Below, one piece after another: positions 7,489-17,532 of a stretch of DNA of 64,000 nucleotides. Source of the DNA: a bacterium (GTDB taxonomy: Bacteria > Joyebacterota > Joyebacteria > Joyebacterales > Joyebacteraceae); assembly GCA_025774935.1 (NCBI GenBank), contig JALGZK010000002.1, forward strand, positions 298,254-362,253. The letters run 5' to 3'. How positions within the stretch are numbered: position 1 is the first letter of the stretch; each line of letters opens with the position of its first letter. The position numbers and the translations under genes are program-made. The notes under the pieces were generated by a model. It made no database searches. It saw only the letters and a program-made list of their open reading frames with translations, and was not told where the DNA came from.

Positions 7489-9030
7489 ATGGCCGCCATC
7501 CCTTCTCGTCCCCGAATGACCCGCTCCACCTCTGGACGCTGCGTTCCGGTGCTCGCCCTCCTCACGCTCATCGCGCTCGCAGTCGTGATGCTCTCCGGTT
7601 GCGCCTCGAAGAGAGAGGGTCGCGTCGCCGAGCCCGCTGCGGCCGCCGGATCGTGGGAGTGCGCCGTCGTGGACGGTGACCTCGACGCACCGTGGTACGC
7701 GAGAGAGGCGGGGTCCTGGTGGAACGATTCCGGCAGCTACTTCATCGTGCACCGCTCGTCGCCGGAGTCTCTCGTTTTGGCCGCCGACCCCGGCGCCGCC
7801 GCGTTGCTGCCGGAGACCACCGAAGACGCCGCGGTGTGGGAGGCCGTCGACGCCGGCGCCTCAGATGTCCTGAGACTTCTGGGGTTGCGGGATGTGGAGT
7901 ACACGGCGTCCGAGGGCGCGCGACTGAGGACGCGGACCTCTCGCGCCCTCGTCGGTGGCCGCCAGCCGGAGTTCCCACGCGCCCAGCTGGCGGGGCTCGT
8001 GACCGAGCGGTGCTCGGTGGGTCACGGCGCGGTCGAGACGTGGCGTGCGACGATACTCCTCGAGTACCCCGCGGCTTTCCTTCAGGGCGACGCGAACAAC
8101 GCCCGCTGGGAGGGCCAGCGGCTTGAGAGCGAGGCAGGCGTCCTCTACGACTCCGCAAGGTCGTTCTTCGGCGAGGGGCTCTGGCTCGAAGGGCTCATCG
8201 AGCTCGCCGCGGCGAGGCGGCTCCTCGAACGTGCAGCGAGGCCGCTCGAAGCGAACGGCCTCGTCGCCAGGATCGAGGAGATGATGGACTGGGCCCGTCA
8301 CGCGGTTGTGGTCGAGCCCGTCAGCGCGACGGCGGTAGTCGAGATCGGTGCCAGGGAAGCAGCGACCGCCGAGTTCGCTTGTCACTACGAGTGGGACGGG
8401 CGACGGATCGCTGCTACGCGCGTGCCGATCGAGTTCGAGGCGCGCGGCTTCCGGGCGGTCCTGTCGTGCGATGTCGAGAGCGATGGGAACGGAGCTGCGA
8501 AGTGCCGCATTCTCTCTGCGTACGGAGAGCCGGGATCGTACGAGATCGTTCCCGTACTGAACGCGAGGGTCGTCTCCGCGGCCGTCGGTCACCCGCTCTG
8601 GGGGCGCGCCGCTCTCGATGAGGGAGGTGTGGTTCAGGTGTTCCTCGTCGCGGGCGCCCACGCTGTGACCGTCTGTCTGGAGCTCGACGGTGCGGACGCG
8701 CAGGATGGAGCGCAGTTCCGTTCCGGGTACAACCGGCGAATGGAGGCGGGCGGCTTCGGTGTGGGCGAGTGCGGGCCCGACACCGACGTGCTCGTTCGGG
8801 CCGCAGTGGGAGTATCGTCCGGGCAGCAGGGGGAGGAGTGGCATGCCGTCGCGGCCGTCGACGCGTCGGCCTTCGACCAGCGCTCCGCGCGGACTCTCGG
8901 AGAAGCGAAGATCACCGTGGCAGAGTCGTCGCCCGACGCCGCACGGGACGCGGAGGTTCTGGCGCTGAAGGAGCTGGGGCGGCTCGTCGCGGCCTACTAC
9001 TCGAGGAGGATTCTCGCGGCAGGCCCGTAG
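7489..9030 (+). CDS. Lipoprotein of unknown function
   Basis: A 513-residue protein with an N-terminal hydrophobic segment (CVPVLALLTLIALAVVML) followed by lipobox LSGC, so it should be lipidated and membrane-anchored. The ATG at 7489 follows GGGAGG at good distance; a longer reading from 7444 would put an implausible extension before the signal. The body has an alpha-rich stretch (about 205-275: VLYDSARSFFGEGLWLEGLIELAAARRLL) with TPR-like spacing, then a beta-rich half with Cys pairs, and an Ala-rich helical end. I do not recognise a family. It converges on the gene at 8997-9803, sharing 34 bp of 3' overlap. Confidence 0.75.
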   Translation: MAAIPSRPRMTRSTSGRCVPVLALLTLIALAVVMLSGCASKREGRVAEPAAAAGSWECAVVDGDLDAPWYAREAGSWWNDSGSYFIVHRSSPESLVLAADPGAAALLPETTEDAAVWEAVDAGASDVLRLLGLRDVEYTASEGARLRTRTSRALVGGRQPEFPRAQLAGLVTERCSVGHGAVETWRATILLEYPAAFLQGDANNARWEGQRLESEAGVLYDSARSFFGEGLWLEGLIELAAARRLLERAARPLEANGLVARIEEMMDWARHAVVVEPVSATAVVEIGAREAATAEFACHYEWDGRRIAATRVPIEFEARGFRAVLSCDVESDGNGAAKCRILSAYGEPGSYEIVPVLNARVVSAAVGHPLWGRAALDEGGVVQVFLVAGAHAVTVCLELDGADAQDGAQFRSGYNRRMEAGGFGVGECGPDTDVLVRAAVGVSSGQQGEEWHAVAAVDASAFDQRSARTLGEAKITVAESSPDAARDAEVLALKELGRLVAAYYSRRILAAGP

Positions 9031-9803
9031 CGGGCGTCCCCCGCGGCACGAGCCGCGAGTTCCGTCACGGTCACCGAGAACTCGCTCTGGCTGTCGTAGT
9101 AGGAGGTCGAGAAGAACCCCCACCCGGCTCCCGTGATGTTGCCCTCGGTTCCACCGTCCGGGAACGGACCCGAGACGGCCTCAACGTATCCCGTGAACTC
9201 CCCCGCCATCCCGATGTCCTCGGGCAGGAACGACACAGTCGTATCGGCAAGCGTCTCCGAGAGGAACTCCGTGTCCCCGCTCCCGTCGAGGACCGCGTTC
9301 ACCACGTAGTAGTCGGCGTCCTCAGACGAACCCCACACCAGCGTGAGCGTGTCGCCGAGTGAGACCGCGGCGGGAGCGGTGACGCTGAACGATCCCGGCA
9401 CGCGCGTGGCGGCGGTTGCGAACCCGTAGTCTGTCGTGACCTGGAGCGAGCAGTGCGTCCCGGGAGCCCACAGAAGCTGTTCCTCGTCGAGCGATGCGAC
9501 CAGGCCGAGGTGGTCCGGCGAGGATGCCACGTCCAACTGCCTGCCGTTCACGAGCACGACGAGGAGATTCGGCAGCGGATCCGCGGAACAGAACACTTCA
9601 ATGCTCGTCCACTCCGCGCGGTCGCCGCCGAACTCGGCGACTCCACCGGATATGAACGGTTCGACGTCGCCCGTCCCGGGGTCGGTGCAGGTCACGTCGT
9701 CCGAACATCCGGCGACGAGGAACGCGATCGCGGCGACGGACACGGCGACGACTGCCGTGGCGGCGCGTGTCGACCCGGGAACAGCCCGGCTTCTGGCGTG
9801 CAT
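8997..9803 (-). CDS. Lipoprotein of unknown function with Ig-like beta domains
   Basis: A 268-residue protein with a signal peptide and lipobox VAGC near residue 34, then a short Asp/Thr-rich linker. The rest is predicted beta-sandwich (for example FSVTAPAAVSLGDTLTLVWG), consistent with one or two Ig/fibronectin-like domains. ATG 9803 was chosen over GTG 9824 because GGAG lies just upstream and the GTG overlaps the stop of the decarboxylase gene. The start falls 17 nt after that stop on the same strand, so it is probably the last gene of a three-gene minus-strand operon (11168-11974, 9821-11080, 8997-9803). Its 3' end overlaps the convergent lipoprotein gene by 34 bp. Confidence 0.75.
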   Translation of the reverse strand: MHARSRAVPGSTRAATAVVAVSVAAIAFLVAGCSDDVTCTDPGTGDVEPFISGGVAEFGGDRAEWTSIEVFCSADPLPNLLVVLVNGRQLDVASSPDHLGLVASLDEEQLLWAPGTHCSLQVTTDYGFATAATRVPGSFSVTAPAAVSLGDTLTLVWGSSEDADYYVVNAVLDGSGDTEFLSETLADTTVSFLPEDIGMAGEFTGYVEAVSGPFPDGGTEGNITGAGWGFFSTSYYDSQSEFSVTVTELAARAAGDARYGPAARILLE

Positions 9804-9820
9804 GGTCTCCGTCCTCTCGA

Positions 9821-11080
9821 TCACTCGGGTTCGGGCAGGGGCCGCTGGTTCAGAAGGAGGTCCTCAACCCTTCCGCGCTTCCTCGCCTCATGCATCTCTC
9901 CGTCGAGAACCAGCGCCTCCGCCGGCGTCGCGTGGGAAAGGAACAGCTGAGGGCTCATCGAGTACCCGTACGCGCCGGCGTTGAAGATCCCGACGAGGTC
10001 TTCCAGTGCAACGTCCTCCGGGACCTCGATCTCCTGGCTCGTGATGTCGATTGGCGTGCAGAGCGGTCCGGCGACCTTCGCGGTCCCGCCGCCGGTCGAC
10101 GCTAACTTGTTGACTACCTTCGCCTGGTGCCTGACCTTCATGAGGACCGGCCGGACGAACTGGTTGATGCCGCCGTCGGTGATGACGAATCTCTCTCCCC
10201 GCGACTCCTTGAGTTCGATGATCCGGGAGACGAAGACGCCGCTCTCGGAGAGAAGGTACCTGCCGAGTTCCAGGATGAGGCGGGAGTCGCTCCTGCTGGA
10301 GAACGGCCGGAAGACATCCTCGACGGCCGCGCCGAGTGCCGGCATATCGAGCGACGCTTCCTCTTCATAGTGCGGGACGCCCAGTCCGCCTCCGAAGTCG
10401 ATTGCGACGAGCTCGGTTCCGGTGACGCTCTCCACGTGGTCCGCGACGGCGAGCGTCCGCTTCGCGTTCTCTATGATCTCGTCCTCGTGCAGGATCTGGC
10501 TCGCCGTGTAGACGTGTATTCCCACAATCTCGATCGCGCGCTTGTCCCACGACTTCCCTAGGCGGTCGAGCTTCTCCTCGTCGATCCCGAACTTGCTCGG
10601 ACCTCCGGCCATCCTCTCGTGGAGAGGACCCGCGGAGCCGCCGCCGGACTTCGTGAGCCCCACCGACGTGTTGATGCGGAGCGCGACGCGCGCGGGCACG
10701 CCGACGAGCTTCGAGATATGCGCGATGTGCTCGAGCTCGCGGAACGACTCGGCGTTGATCGCGTAGATCCCAGAGATGATCGCTTCCTCGAGCTCCCGGT
10801 CGGATTTGCCGGGGCCGGCGAAGACGATATCGAGCGGGTCGTAGCCTGCCTCTCGCGCGAGGAAGAGCTCTCCTCCGGATGCTATCTCGGAGCCCGCGCC
10901 GAGCGACCTGAGCAGGCCGATGAGCGCGAGGGAAGGGTTCGCCTTCATCGAGTAGAACACGTCGAACGACGGGAACGACCTCCGGAGCGTCTCGTACCGC
11001 TCACGGATCATGTTCCCGTCGTAGACGAACAAGGGCGTGCCGAACTGGCGGACGATCTCCGTCACGGGTACGCCGCCCAC
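9821..11080 (-). CDS. PLP-dependent group IV decarboxylase, BtrK/LysA family
   Basis: A fold-type III decarboxylase. The PLP lysine is in VFYSMKANPS and the glycine loop is DFGGGLGVPH. The C-terminal active site reads GPLCTPID and GAYGYSMSPQLFLSHATPAE. In true diaminopimelate decarboxylases the Cys motif is normally CESGD and the end is SxYN-R-P. The GPLCTPxD/FLSH form is what I associate with BtrK (glutamyl-carrier-protein decarboxylase) and exosortase-associated decarboxylases, so lysA is not a safe name and the substrate is open. The GTG at 11080 lacks a ribosome-binding site. The frame extends to CTG 11117-11119, where AAGGAGG lies 4 nt upstream. The added residues (start LLRNFTQTDGVLEV) match the usual family N-terminus, so the real start is probably the CTG. 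Confidence 0.82.
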   Translation of the reverse strand: MGGVPVTEIVRQFGTPLFVYDGNMIRERYETLRRSFPSFDVFYSMKANPSLALIGLLRSLGAGSEIASGGELFLAREAGYDPLDIVFAGPGKSDRELEEAIISGIYAINAESFRELEHIAHISKLVGVPARVALRINTSVGLTKSGGGSAGPLHERMAGGPSKFGIDEEKLDRLGKSWDKRAIEIVGIHVYTASQILHEDEIIENAKRTLAVADHVESVTGTELVAIDFGGGLGVPHYEEEASLDMPALGAAVEDVFRPFSSRSDSRLILELGRYLLSESGVFVSRIIELKESRGERFVITDGGINQFVRPVLMKVRHQAKVVNKLASTGGGTAKVAGPLCTPIDITSQEIEVPEDVALEDLVGIFNAGAYGYSMSPQLFLSHATPAEALVLDGEMHEARKRGRVEDLLLNQRPLPEPE

Positions 11081-11167
11081 CTCGAGAACGCCGTCGGTCT
11101 GTGTGAAGTTCCTGAGCAGAAGGCCTCCTTCGGCGGGGCGCGCGCCCCGCTCCGCGAACGACCGGCG

Positions 11168-11974
11168 TCATCCCCTCCGGAAGACGTCGATCCTGGTGGT
11201 TCCACCGAAGATGTAGAACGGGAACGGCTCGGCGATCGCGCTGTCGACGCCGAAGCGTATGTACTCCTCGCAGAGGTTCGCGCCCGTCTCACAGAACATG
11301 ACGAGACGCGTCCCCCCGCGCTTCGCGGCTTTGAAGATGTCCTCCATCGTATCGGTCGAGATGATCATGCCCGTCATGACGGCGACGTCGCACTCCTCGA
11401 CGAACTCGACGGTCCTCTCTTCGTCGAAGATAGGGATGCCGCCGATCTCCGAGCCGACCAGGACGGGGTCTTCGTCGGTCCCGACCACTTCGATCCCGCG
11501 CTCGGTGAGCGCCTTGATGATGTTCCCGATCACACCTACGTTGACCACGCGGCCGCCCTCGATGCCCATCATCTCGAGCTGGCGAAGGACCTCGTTCACG
11601 ACGATGCCGCTGCGCCAGAGCGCCTTCTCTCCGGACGTCCCGGTCATCGTGAACGACTCGTCCGGGTGCTTCTCGAACGCGGAGTACATCGCGTCGACCG
11701 CCGCCACCTCGAAACAGCGGTACTTGTGCTCGACGGTCCGGGCGTCCTTGCCGAGAAGGTAGAAGCCCTCGGTGAGCGCCGGAATCGTCGAGCAGTAGCA
11801 GGCGCCCTCCCCGACGGTCTGGATGATGAGGTAGGTGTAGTTGAACGTCCGCTCGGCAGGGTTCGGCCGGAAGAGGAGATCGGTCCGCCACAGACCGCGG
11901 ATGCGGAAGTCCTCGTCGGGCATCCCCTTGCTCCTCTTGACTGCTGTTCTCTTGAGTTCCTTGATGTACTCCAA
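11168..11974 (-). CDS. Rossmann-like protein resembling DUF364 (putative metal-chelation domain)
   Basis: A 268-residue soluble protein starting at TTG with GAGGGG upstream. The second half has a Rossmann-like pattern: VVNVGVIGNIIKALTERGIE, then a late strand VAVMTGMIISTDTMEDIF, then LVMFCETGANLCEEYIRFG. This order resembles DUF364, the putative heavy-metal chelation domain family with a statement of type 'VIITGTTLVNGT'. The first half carries a Gly-Glu-Gly-Ala-Cys-Tyr-Cys segment and may be the family's small N-terminal domain. It is followed 87 nt later by the decarboxylase and is probably cotranscribed. The pair could modify or bind a small amino-acid-derived metabolite. The family assignment is by eye and of moderate certainty; no catalytic residues can be named. 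Confidence 0.65.
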   Translation of the reverse strand: MEYIKELKRTAVKRSKGMPDEDFRIRGLWRTDLLFRPNPAERTFNYTYLIIQTVGEGACYCSTIPALTEGFYLLGKDARTVEHKYRCFEVAAVDAMYSAFEKHPDESFTMTGTSGEKALWRSGIVVNEVLRQLEMMGIEGGRVVNVGVIGNIIKALTERGIEVVGTDEDPVLVGSEIGGIPIFDEERTVEFVEECDVAVMTGMIISTDTMEDIFKAAKRGGTRLVMFCETGANLCEEYIRFGVDSAIAEPFPFYIFGGTTRIDVFRRG

Positions 11975-12102
11975 GGTCCCCTCTTCGGTTGATGTCAGGC
12001 CGCTCCGGATTCCGCGGCAAGAGGCCGGCTCCGGGGAATATACCTGCCCGCACCCGCTCCGTCAATCCGACCGCCCCGGGGCGCGGGATGCCGCGGAGCC
12101 GG

Positions 12103-15100
12103 TCACTTCAGGAAGACGACCTTGCGCTGGAAACCCTGGTCGCCTATGCGAGCCCGCACGAAGTAGATGCCGCTCGCCACCCGCTCTCCGCTCGAGTTGG
12201 TGCCGTCCCACTCCAGGAAGTAGGTGCCGGCGTCCGCGCCCGTCTCCTCGAGCAACGCGACGCGGCGGCCGGCGACGTCGTAGATGCCGACGGCGACCCA
12301 CTGTTCGTCGGTTCCGACCGAGTACGCCAGCTCGACCAGGTCGCGGAACGGGTTCGGGTGGGGGAGCGAAAGCCCGCCGCCCGGCGGGCACGGAGGTACG
12401 TCGACATCCCAAGGCCCCCTCAACGTCGTTCCTCCCCACCGCTCGACTACCGCCAGACGATACGAGTAGACCGTTGCAGCGGCGACAGCCTCGTCGACGA
12501 AGTCGTACCGTCCGTTCGGTCCGGCCACGAGGAGCTCGTCGTTCAGTCGCTCCCAGGCGTCGGTGGAGCCGGCGACACCCTCGCGCCTCTCGATCCGACA
12601 CCCCTTCGGGTCGTCGGGCGGGTCGAGATACCATGAGAATTCGACCGAACGCGGCGTCGCTTCCCAATCGAAGAAGACGAGGTCCGCGGAGGCCTGCCAC
12701 TCGTCAAGGCTCGCGAGAACCGTTCCGATCATCGTCGTCGCCTGCGGGGTCTCGAGGTAGTAGAACGGGAACCCGAACCACGCGAGCGTGCCGGTTCCGT
12801 CCGTCGGGAAGCGCGCGGTCGCGCAGGGCATCTCGTGGAGGGTGTCGTTCAGGTACGCGTCGAACAGGTAGAGCCTCGCCGTCGTGCCCAGAGGCCTCAC
12901 TGTCTCGCAGTACGGGATCCCCCCGAGCTCCTCGTACTCGTCGCCCCACTTCACGACCGTGTCGACGGGGACGTCGACGAATGCGGGTGGACCGACAGAG
13001 AGCCCTCCGAGGAACGCGTACCCGTACGTCGATGGCGAAGCCGGGTTCTGGTTGGCGCCCGCGTTCCTCAGGCTGTCGACGCCCACGTAGTCGTAGACGA
13101 ACTCGCCGGGAACGTAGCGTGGCGAGTAGTCGAACGGGCCGCTTCCCCCGAGGGTCGCGAGAGACGACTGTCCCTCGAGGATGAGGTTCCCGCCGGCCCG
13201 CACGTATCCCTCTATATTATGATATGCGGACTCGGCCTGCGCCGCCCTCAGGAACCCCCCGTTCCTGTCGAGCGTCCAGATGATGGTGCGGTACCTCCCG
13301 AGCTCCTCCATCGGCGGGAGGGTCGGGAAGCCTCCCTCGATGTGCTCCAGCGGGTCCCACACGTCGTGCTCGCGATCCGAGAGTATCGAGTCGTAGAACG
13401 CGTCGTGCAGCTCGTCGTCCACGGCCGAATCGAGCCAGTCGTCCACGCGAAGGAGGTCGCTGGACATCGGGGCCGCGACGGGCGCGAGCACGATGCGGCC
13501 GACCGTGGTCGCTCCGTTCTCGTCGCTGGCCAGGAAGTAGACCGCCGTGTCGCCCAGCGCCGGTCTCAGGACGAACTTGCGGGGCGTCTCCTCCAGGGCG
13601 GCCCACGCCGTGGAGTCGTTCACCGCGACCGCCGCGGAGTCGGACACGCCGCAGTACGAGGAGGCGTCGGTCGAGATCTCGAAGACGAGAAGCTCGTTCT
13701 CGAAGACGGAGACCGGGACGTCGTCCTCTTCGGTCCAACGCTCGACGAACACCCTCGTCTCCGGGAGGAAGTTCGTCTCGACAGTGATTGTGGGGTAGAG
13801 GAGTCTCGCCTCGAACGTGTGGCCGGTGGGCGACGGGTCGCGGGCGCCGTCGTCGTCGACCGCGCGCACGAGGAACCGGTACGTATCCTCGGACAAACCC
13901 TCGAGCGTGATGGAGCGCTGGCCGGCGGGAAGCGGGGTCCAGCTGCGGCCGGCGCCGCCGGAATCCTCGCGGCGGGTCGCGCCGTCGGGCTGCTCCACCG
14001 TGTACTCGTAGCCGACGACCTCGCCGTCGAAGTCGACGCCGTCCCACTCGAATGTCGGGCTGAGCGTGAGGGTCTCACGCGTGGCGGCGCAGTTCTCGAC
14101 GAGCGTCGTCTCGGGGAGGAGGTTCGGGTCCTCGCCGACGACTCCCGCGACTGCCGCGGTGGCCACCAGGTTCGTAGCGGCGATCGACCAGAGGAGGTCA
14201 GGGTCCACGTGATCGATGATGTCGTTCGGCGTGTGGAGGTACAGGTTGTGCCCGTTCGGGTCGGTGTCGACGACGTTGTAGCCGGCCTCCCAGAAGCTGT
14301 TCTGGTCGCTAGAGCCGATCGGCTGGACGGTCGTGTCGAACGGGTGCGCGGTGTAGGTGCGCGCCACGTCGGCGATGAAGGCGCCGACCGCGAGAGCCTG
14401 CGAGTCGGAGTAGACCGTCGCGAACGGAGCCTCCGCCGTCTCGACGCCGATGCAGTCAACGTTGAGATACAGGACGATGTCGAGGCTCTCTTCGACCGCG
14501 TCTGCGACGAACGCCCTGCTTCCCCACAGCCCGACCTCCTCGGCAGACCAGCAGGCGAAGATGACCGAGCGGTCGAGACCCACGTCCCTGAGGACGCGGG
14601 CAGCCTCGAGCACCGCCGCAGTACCCGTCGCGTTATCCTCGGCGCCCGGCGCGGGGGCGTCCGGGTCGGTGAAGTTCTCGTTGGTCACGGAATCGTAGTG
14701 TCCGCCGAGGATCACGTACTCCGTGGGCCTCGTGGTGCCCGGCTTGACCGCCACGACGTTCACCGCGCTGACCGAGTCCTGGAAAGTCCACGTTCGGAAC
14801 GTGTCGGTCCGGATGTCGGCGTAGCCGAGGGACGCGAACTCGTCCCGGATCCAGTACCCCGCGGCCCAGCACGAGTCGACTACGACGTAGCGGCTGACGA
14901 AGTCCTGGAGGCGCTGGATGGTGGCCATCATGTTGTCGGCGCTCGTGGAGTCGATGAGCGCCGCGATGGTCTCGTCCGAGGGTACCCGGAGCAGGAGATC
15001 GTCGGCGGGCCAGGACCGGGCGCGCGCCTCGGGCGGTCGGGTGTCCGGTGGGCGAGGGGCCGCCCCCAGCGTGAACGCGAGTGGTTCGCGGTCGGTGTGC

Positions 15101-15216
15101 GGGCTCGGCGGGACGTCCGCGGACTGCGCTCGGGCCGGCCCGGTCGGGCAGGCGAACGGACCCAGGACGAACACGACTGCTATGACGGCGGGAAGTGGGC
15201 TCCGGAGGTGGGCCAT
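12103..15216 (-). CDS. Secreted M28-family zinc peptidase with FlgD-like C-terminal domain
   Basis: A 1037-residue secreted protein. ATG 15216 was chosen because AGAGGAG precedes it and it opens directly into a signal peptide ending ARAQ. The M28 catalytic domain (about residues 85-360) shows the metal and catalytic residues in order: GGHYDS, GAEDNATG, SAEEVGLWG and LHTPNDIIDHVD. A fibronectin type III-like domain follows (about 365-480). About 600-800 looks like a glutamine-amidotransferase-like fold, and about 850-940 another FnIII-like region. The last 85 residues are a FlgD-like/type A domain (LPHPNPFRDLVEL to FQRKVVFLK). Likely role: surface or extracellular aminopeptidase. The gene is divergent from the moxR operon; a TATAAT on its strand lies about 60 nt upstream. 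Confidence 0.9.
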   Translation of the reverse strand: MAHLRSPLPAVIAVVFVLGPFACPTGPARAQSADVPPSPHTDREPLAFTLGAAPRPPDTRPPEARARSWPADDLLLRVPSDETIAALIDSTSADNMMATIQRLQDFVSRYVVVDSCWAAGYWIRDEFASLGYADIRTDTFRTWTFQDSVSAVNVVAVKPGTTRPTEYVILGGHYDSVTNENFTDPDAPAPGAEDNATGTAAVLEAARVLRDVGLDRSVIFACWSAEEVGLWGSRAFVADAVEESLDIVLYLNVDCIGVETAEAPFATVYSDSQALAVGAFIADVARTYTAHPFDTTVQPIGSSDQNSFWEAGYNVVDTDPNGHNLYLHTPNDIIDHVDPDLLWSIAATNLVATAAVAGVVGEDPNLLPETTLVENCAATRETLTLSPTFEWDGVDFDGEVVGYEYTVEQPDGATRREDSGGAGRSWTPLPAGQRSITLEGLSEDTYRFLVRAVDDDGARDPSPTGHTFEARLLYPTITVETNFLPETRVFVERWTEEDDVPVSVFENELLVFEISTDASSYCGVSDSAAVAVNDSTAWAALEETPRKFVLRPALGDTAVYFLASDENGATTVGRIVLAPVAAPMSSDLLRVDDWLDSAVDDELHDAFYDSILSDREHDVWDPLEHIEGGFPTLPPMEELGRYRTIIWTLDRNGGFLRAAQAESAYHNIEGYVRAGGNLILEGQSSLATLGGSGPFDYSPRYVPGEFVYDYVGVDSLRNAGANQNPASPSTYGYAFLGGLSVGPPAFVDVPVDTVVKWGDEYEELGGIPYCETVRPLGTTARLYLFDAYLNDTLHEMPCATARFPTDGTGTLAWFGFPFYYLETPQATTMIGTVLASLDEWQASADLVFFDWEATPRSVEFSWYLDPPDDPKGCRIERREGVAGSTDAWERLNDELLVAGPNGRYDFVDEAVAAATVYSYRLAVVERWGGTTLRGPWDVDVPPCPPGGGLSLPHPNPFRDLVELAYSVGTDEQWVAVGIYDVAGRRVALLEETGADAGTYFLEWDGTNSSGERVASGIYFVRARIGDQGFQRKVVFLK

Positions 15217-15274
15217 TCCGGCTCCTCTGGCGTGTCGGGGGTGCGGTCCGCCCGTGCGTGCGGGCACCCTGTCG

Positions 15275-15280
15275 ATTATA
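15275..15280 (-). promoter_or_regulatory. Candidate -10 element of the M28 peptidase gene
   Basis: A perfect TATAAT on the minus strand about 60 nt upstream of the M28 start. No convincing -35 hexamer is found 16-18 nt upstream of it. Confidence 0.35.
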
Positions 15281-15345
15281 CACGTAGCTTCCGCTTTCCG
15301 CGAGTTTGCCCGTTCAGGAGGCCGTACGCGCGCCGGGGCGGTTTC

Positions 15346-15374
15346 TTGATTGCGCCTCCGGGGACTGCTAAACT
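15346..15374 (+). promoter_or_regulatory. Sigma-70-type promoter of the moxR operon
   Basis: TTGATT (15346-15351), a 17-nt spacer and TAAACT (15369-15374) lie about 140 nt before the moxR start. The 17-nt spacing is the same as at the other promoters in this window. Confidence 0.5.
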
Positions 15375-15513
15375 GACTGAGGCCGCACGTGTCCCAGTGA
15401 TGTGTGTGGTTCGAGACCGGACGATGGAAACCGCGGCGCGGGGCCGAGGAAGGGCCCGGTGCGGCGGATTAGTGCATTCCGGCCAGGCTGTGCCGACAAG
15501 AAACGAGGTTGAG

Positions 15514-16524
<1,011 letters not shown>

Positions 16525-16599
16525 ACCGATCGCCCGAGGACCCCGCCCCGCGGTCCGCACCCGGCGGTCCGCGCCCGGGAGTCCCCGCCCGGAGATCCC

Positions 16600-17499
16600 A
16601 TGCCCGACGAGTCGTACAGGCGCTTCCTCGATCCGACGGTCGTCTCGAAGCTCGCGACGATGGAGCTTCGCGCGCGCCTCGTGGTCGAGGGGTTCGTGAC
16701 CGGGCTCCACAGGAGTCCCTACAAGGGGTTCAGCGTCGAGTTCGCCGAGCACCGCCAGTACATGCCGGGCGATCCGCTCAAGCATATCGACTGGAAGGTC
16801 TACGGGAAGACCGACAGGTTCTACGTCAAGGAGTACGAGGAGGAGACGAACCTCCGGGGCCACGTGCTTCTCGACGCGAGCGCATCGATGGGCTACGCGT
16901 CCGAGGGGATCTCCAAGTTCGAGTATGGACGCTACCTCGCTGCGGCGATCATCTATCTCATGCTCAAGCAGCAGGACTCGGTCGGGCTCCTCGTCTTCGA
17001 CGAGGTGATTCGCGAGTTCATCCCGCCGCGTTCGAACCCGAGACAGCTCCACATCCTCCTCTCGGAGCTCGAGCGGGCGGAGCCCGCGGCCGAGACCGAG
17101 ATCGGCGTCGTGCTCCACGAGCTCGCTCGCCGCGTCAGGCGCCGGGGTCTCGTGCTCCTCATCTCCGACCTCCTGGACGATCCGGAGAACGTGCTCCCCG
17201 GCCTCAAGCACTTCCGGCACCTGAAGCACGAGGTGATCGTCTTCCACGTTCTGGATCCGCGCGAGGCGCGCTTCGGGTTCGACACCGACGCGACGTTCAG
17301 GGACATGGAGACCGGCGAGCTGATGACGACCGAGCCGTTCTCGATCCGCGGCGACTACGTCGAGGCGGTAGAGCGGTGGATGAACCTCCTGCGCCGCGAG
17401 TGCGCGGAGAGCCGGATCGACTACATGCCCGTCCTGACGTCGACGCCGTACGACCGCGCCCTCTTCTCATACCTGGAGAAGCGGAAGCGGCTCGGGTGA
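16600..17499 (+). CDS. DUF58-domain protein with vWA-like MIDAS site
   Basis: A 299-residue cytoplasmic protein of the DUF58 family. The conserved family segment appears at about residues 48-84 (FAEHRQYMPGDPLKHIDWK). A vWA-type metal-ion-dependent adhesion site, D-x-S-x-S, is at D92, S94 and S96 (LLDASASMG). ATG 16600 is preceded by a GGAGA-type site. It lies 75 nt after moxR and 33 nt before the BatA-like gene. DUF58 proteins are the typical partners of MoxR ATPases; the biochemical role is not established. Confidence 0.92.
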   Translation: MPDESYRRFLDPTVVSKLATMELRARLVVEGFVTGLHRSPYKGFSVEFAEHRQYMPGDPLKHIDWKVYGKTDRFYVKEYEEETNLRGHVLLDASASMGYASEGISKFEYGRYLAAAIIYLMLKQQDSVGLLVFDEVIREFIPPRSNPRQLHILLSELERAEPAAETEIGVVLHELARRVRRRGLVLLISDLLDDPENVLPGLKHFRHLKHEVIVFHVLDPREARFGFDTDATFRDMETGELMTTEPFSIRGDYVEAVERWMNLLRRECAESRIDYMPVLTSTPYDRALFSYLEKRKRLG

Positions 17500-17532
17500 T
17501 GCCGCGGCCCGTCCGCGGGCGAGGAGCACTAC

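Noticed and set aside
9821-11080. Naming the decarboxylase lysA
   Set aside because: The C-terminal active-site motif GPLCTPID and the FLSH segment differ from diaminopimelate decarboxylase and match BtrK-like members better.
12835-15513. Long upstream extension of the moxR frame
   Set aside because: It lies antisense to the M28 gene and reads as Arg/Val/Glu-rich shadow sequence. ATG 15514 has a ribosome-binding site and gives a normal MoxR length.
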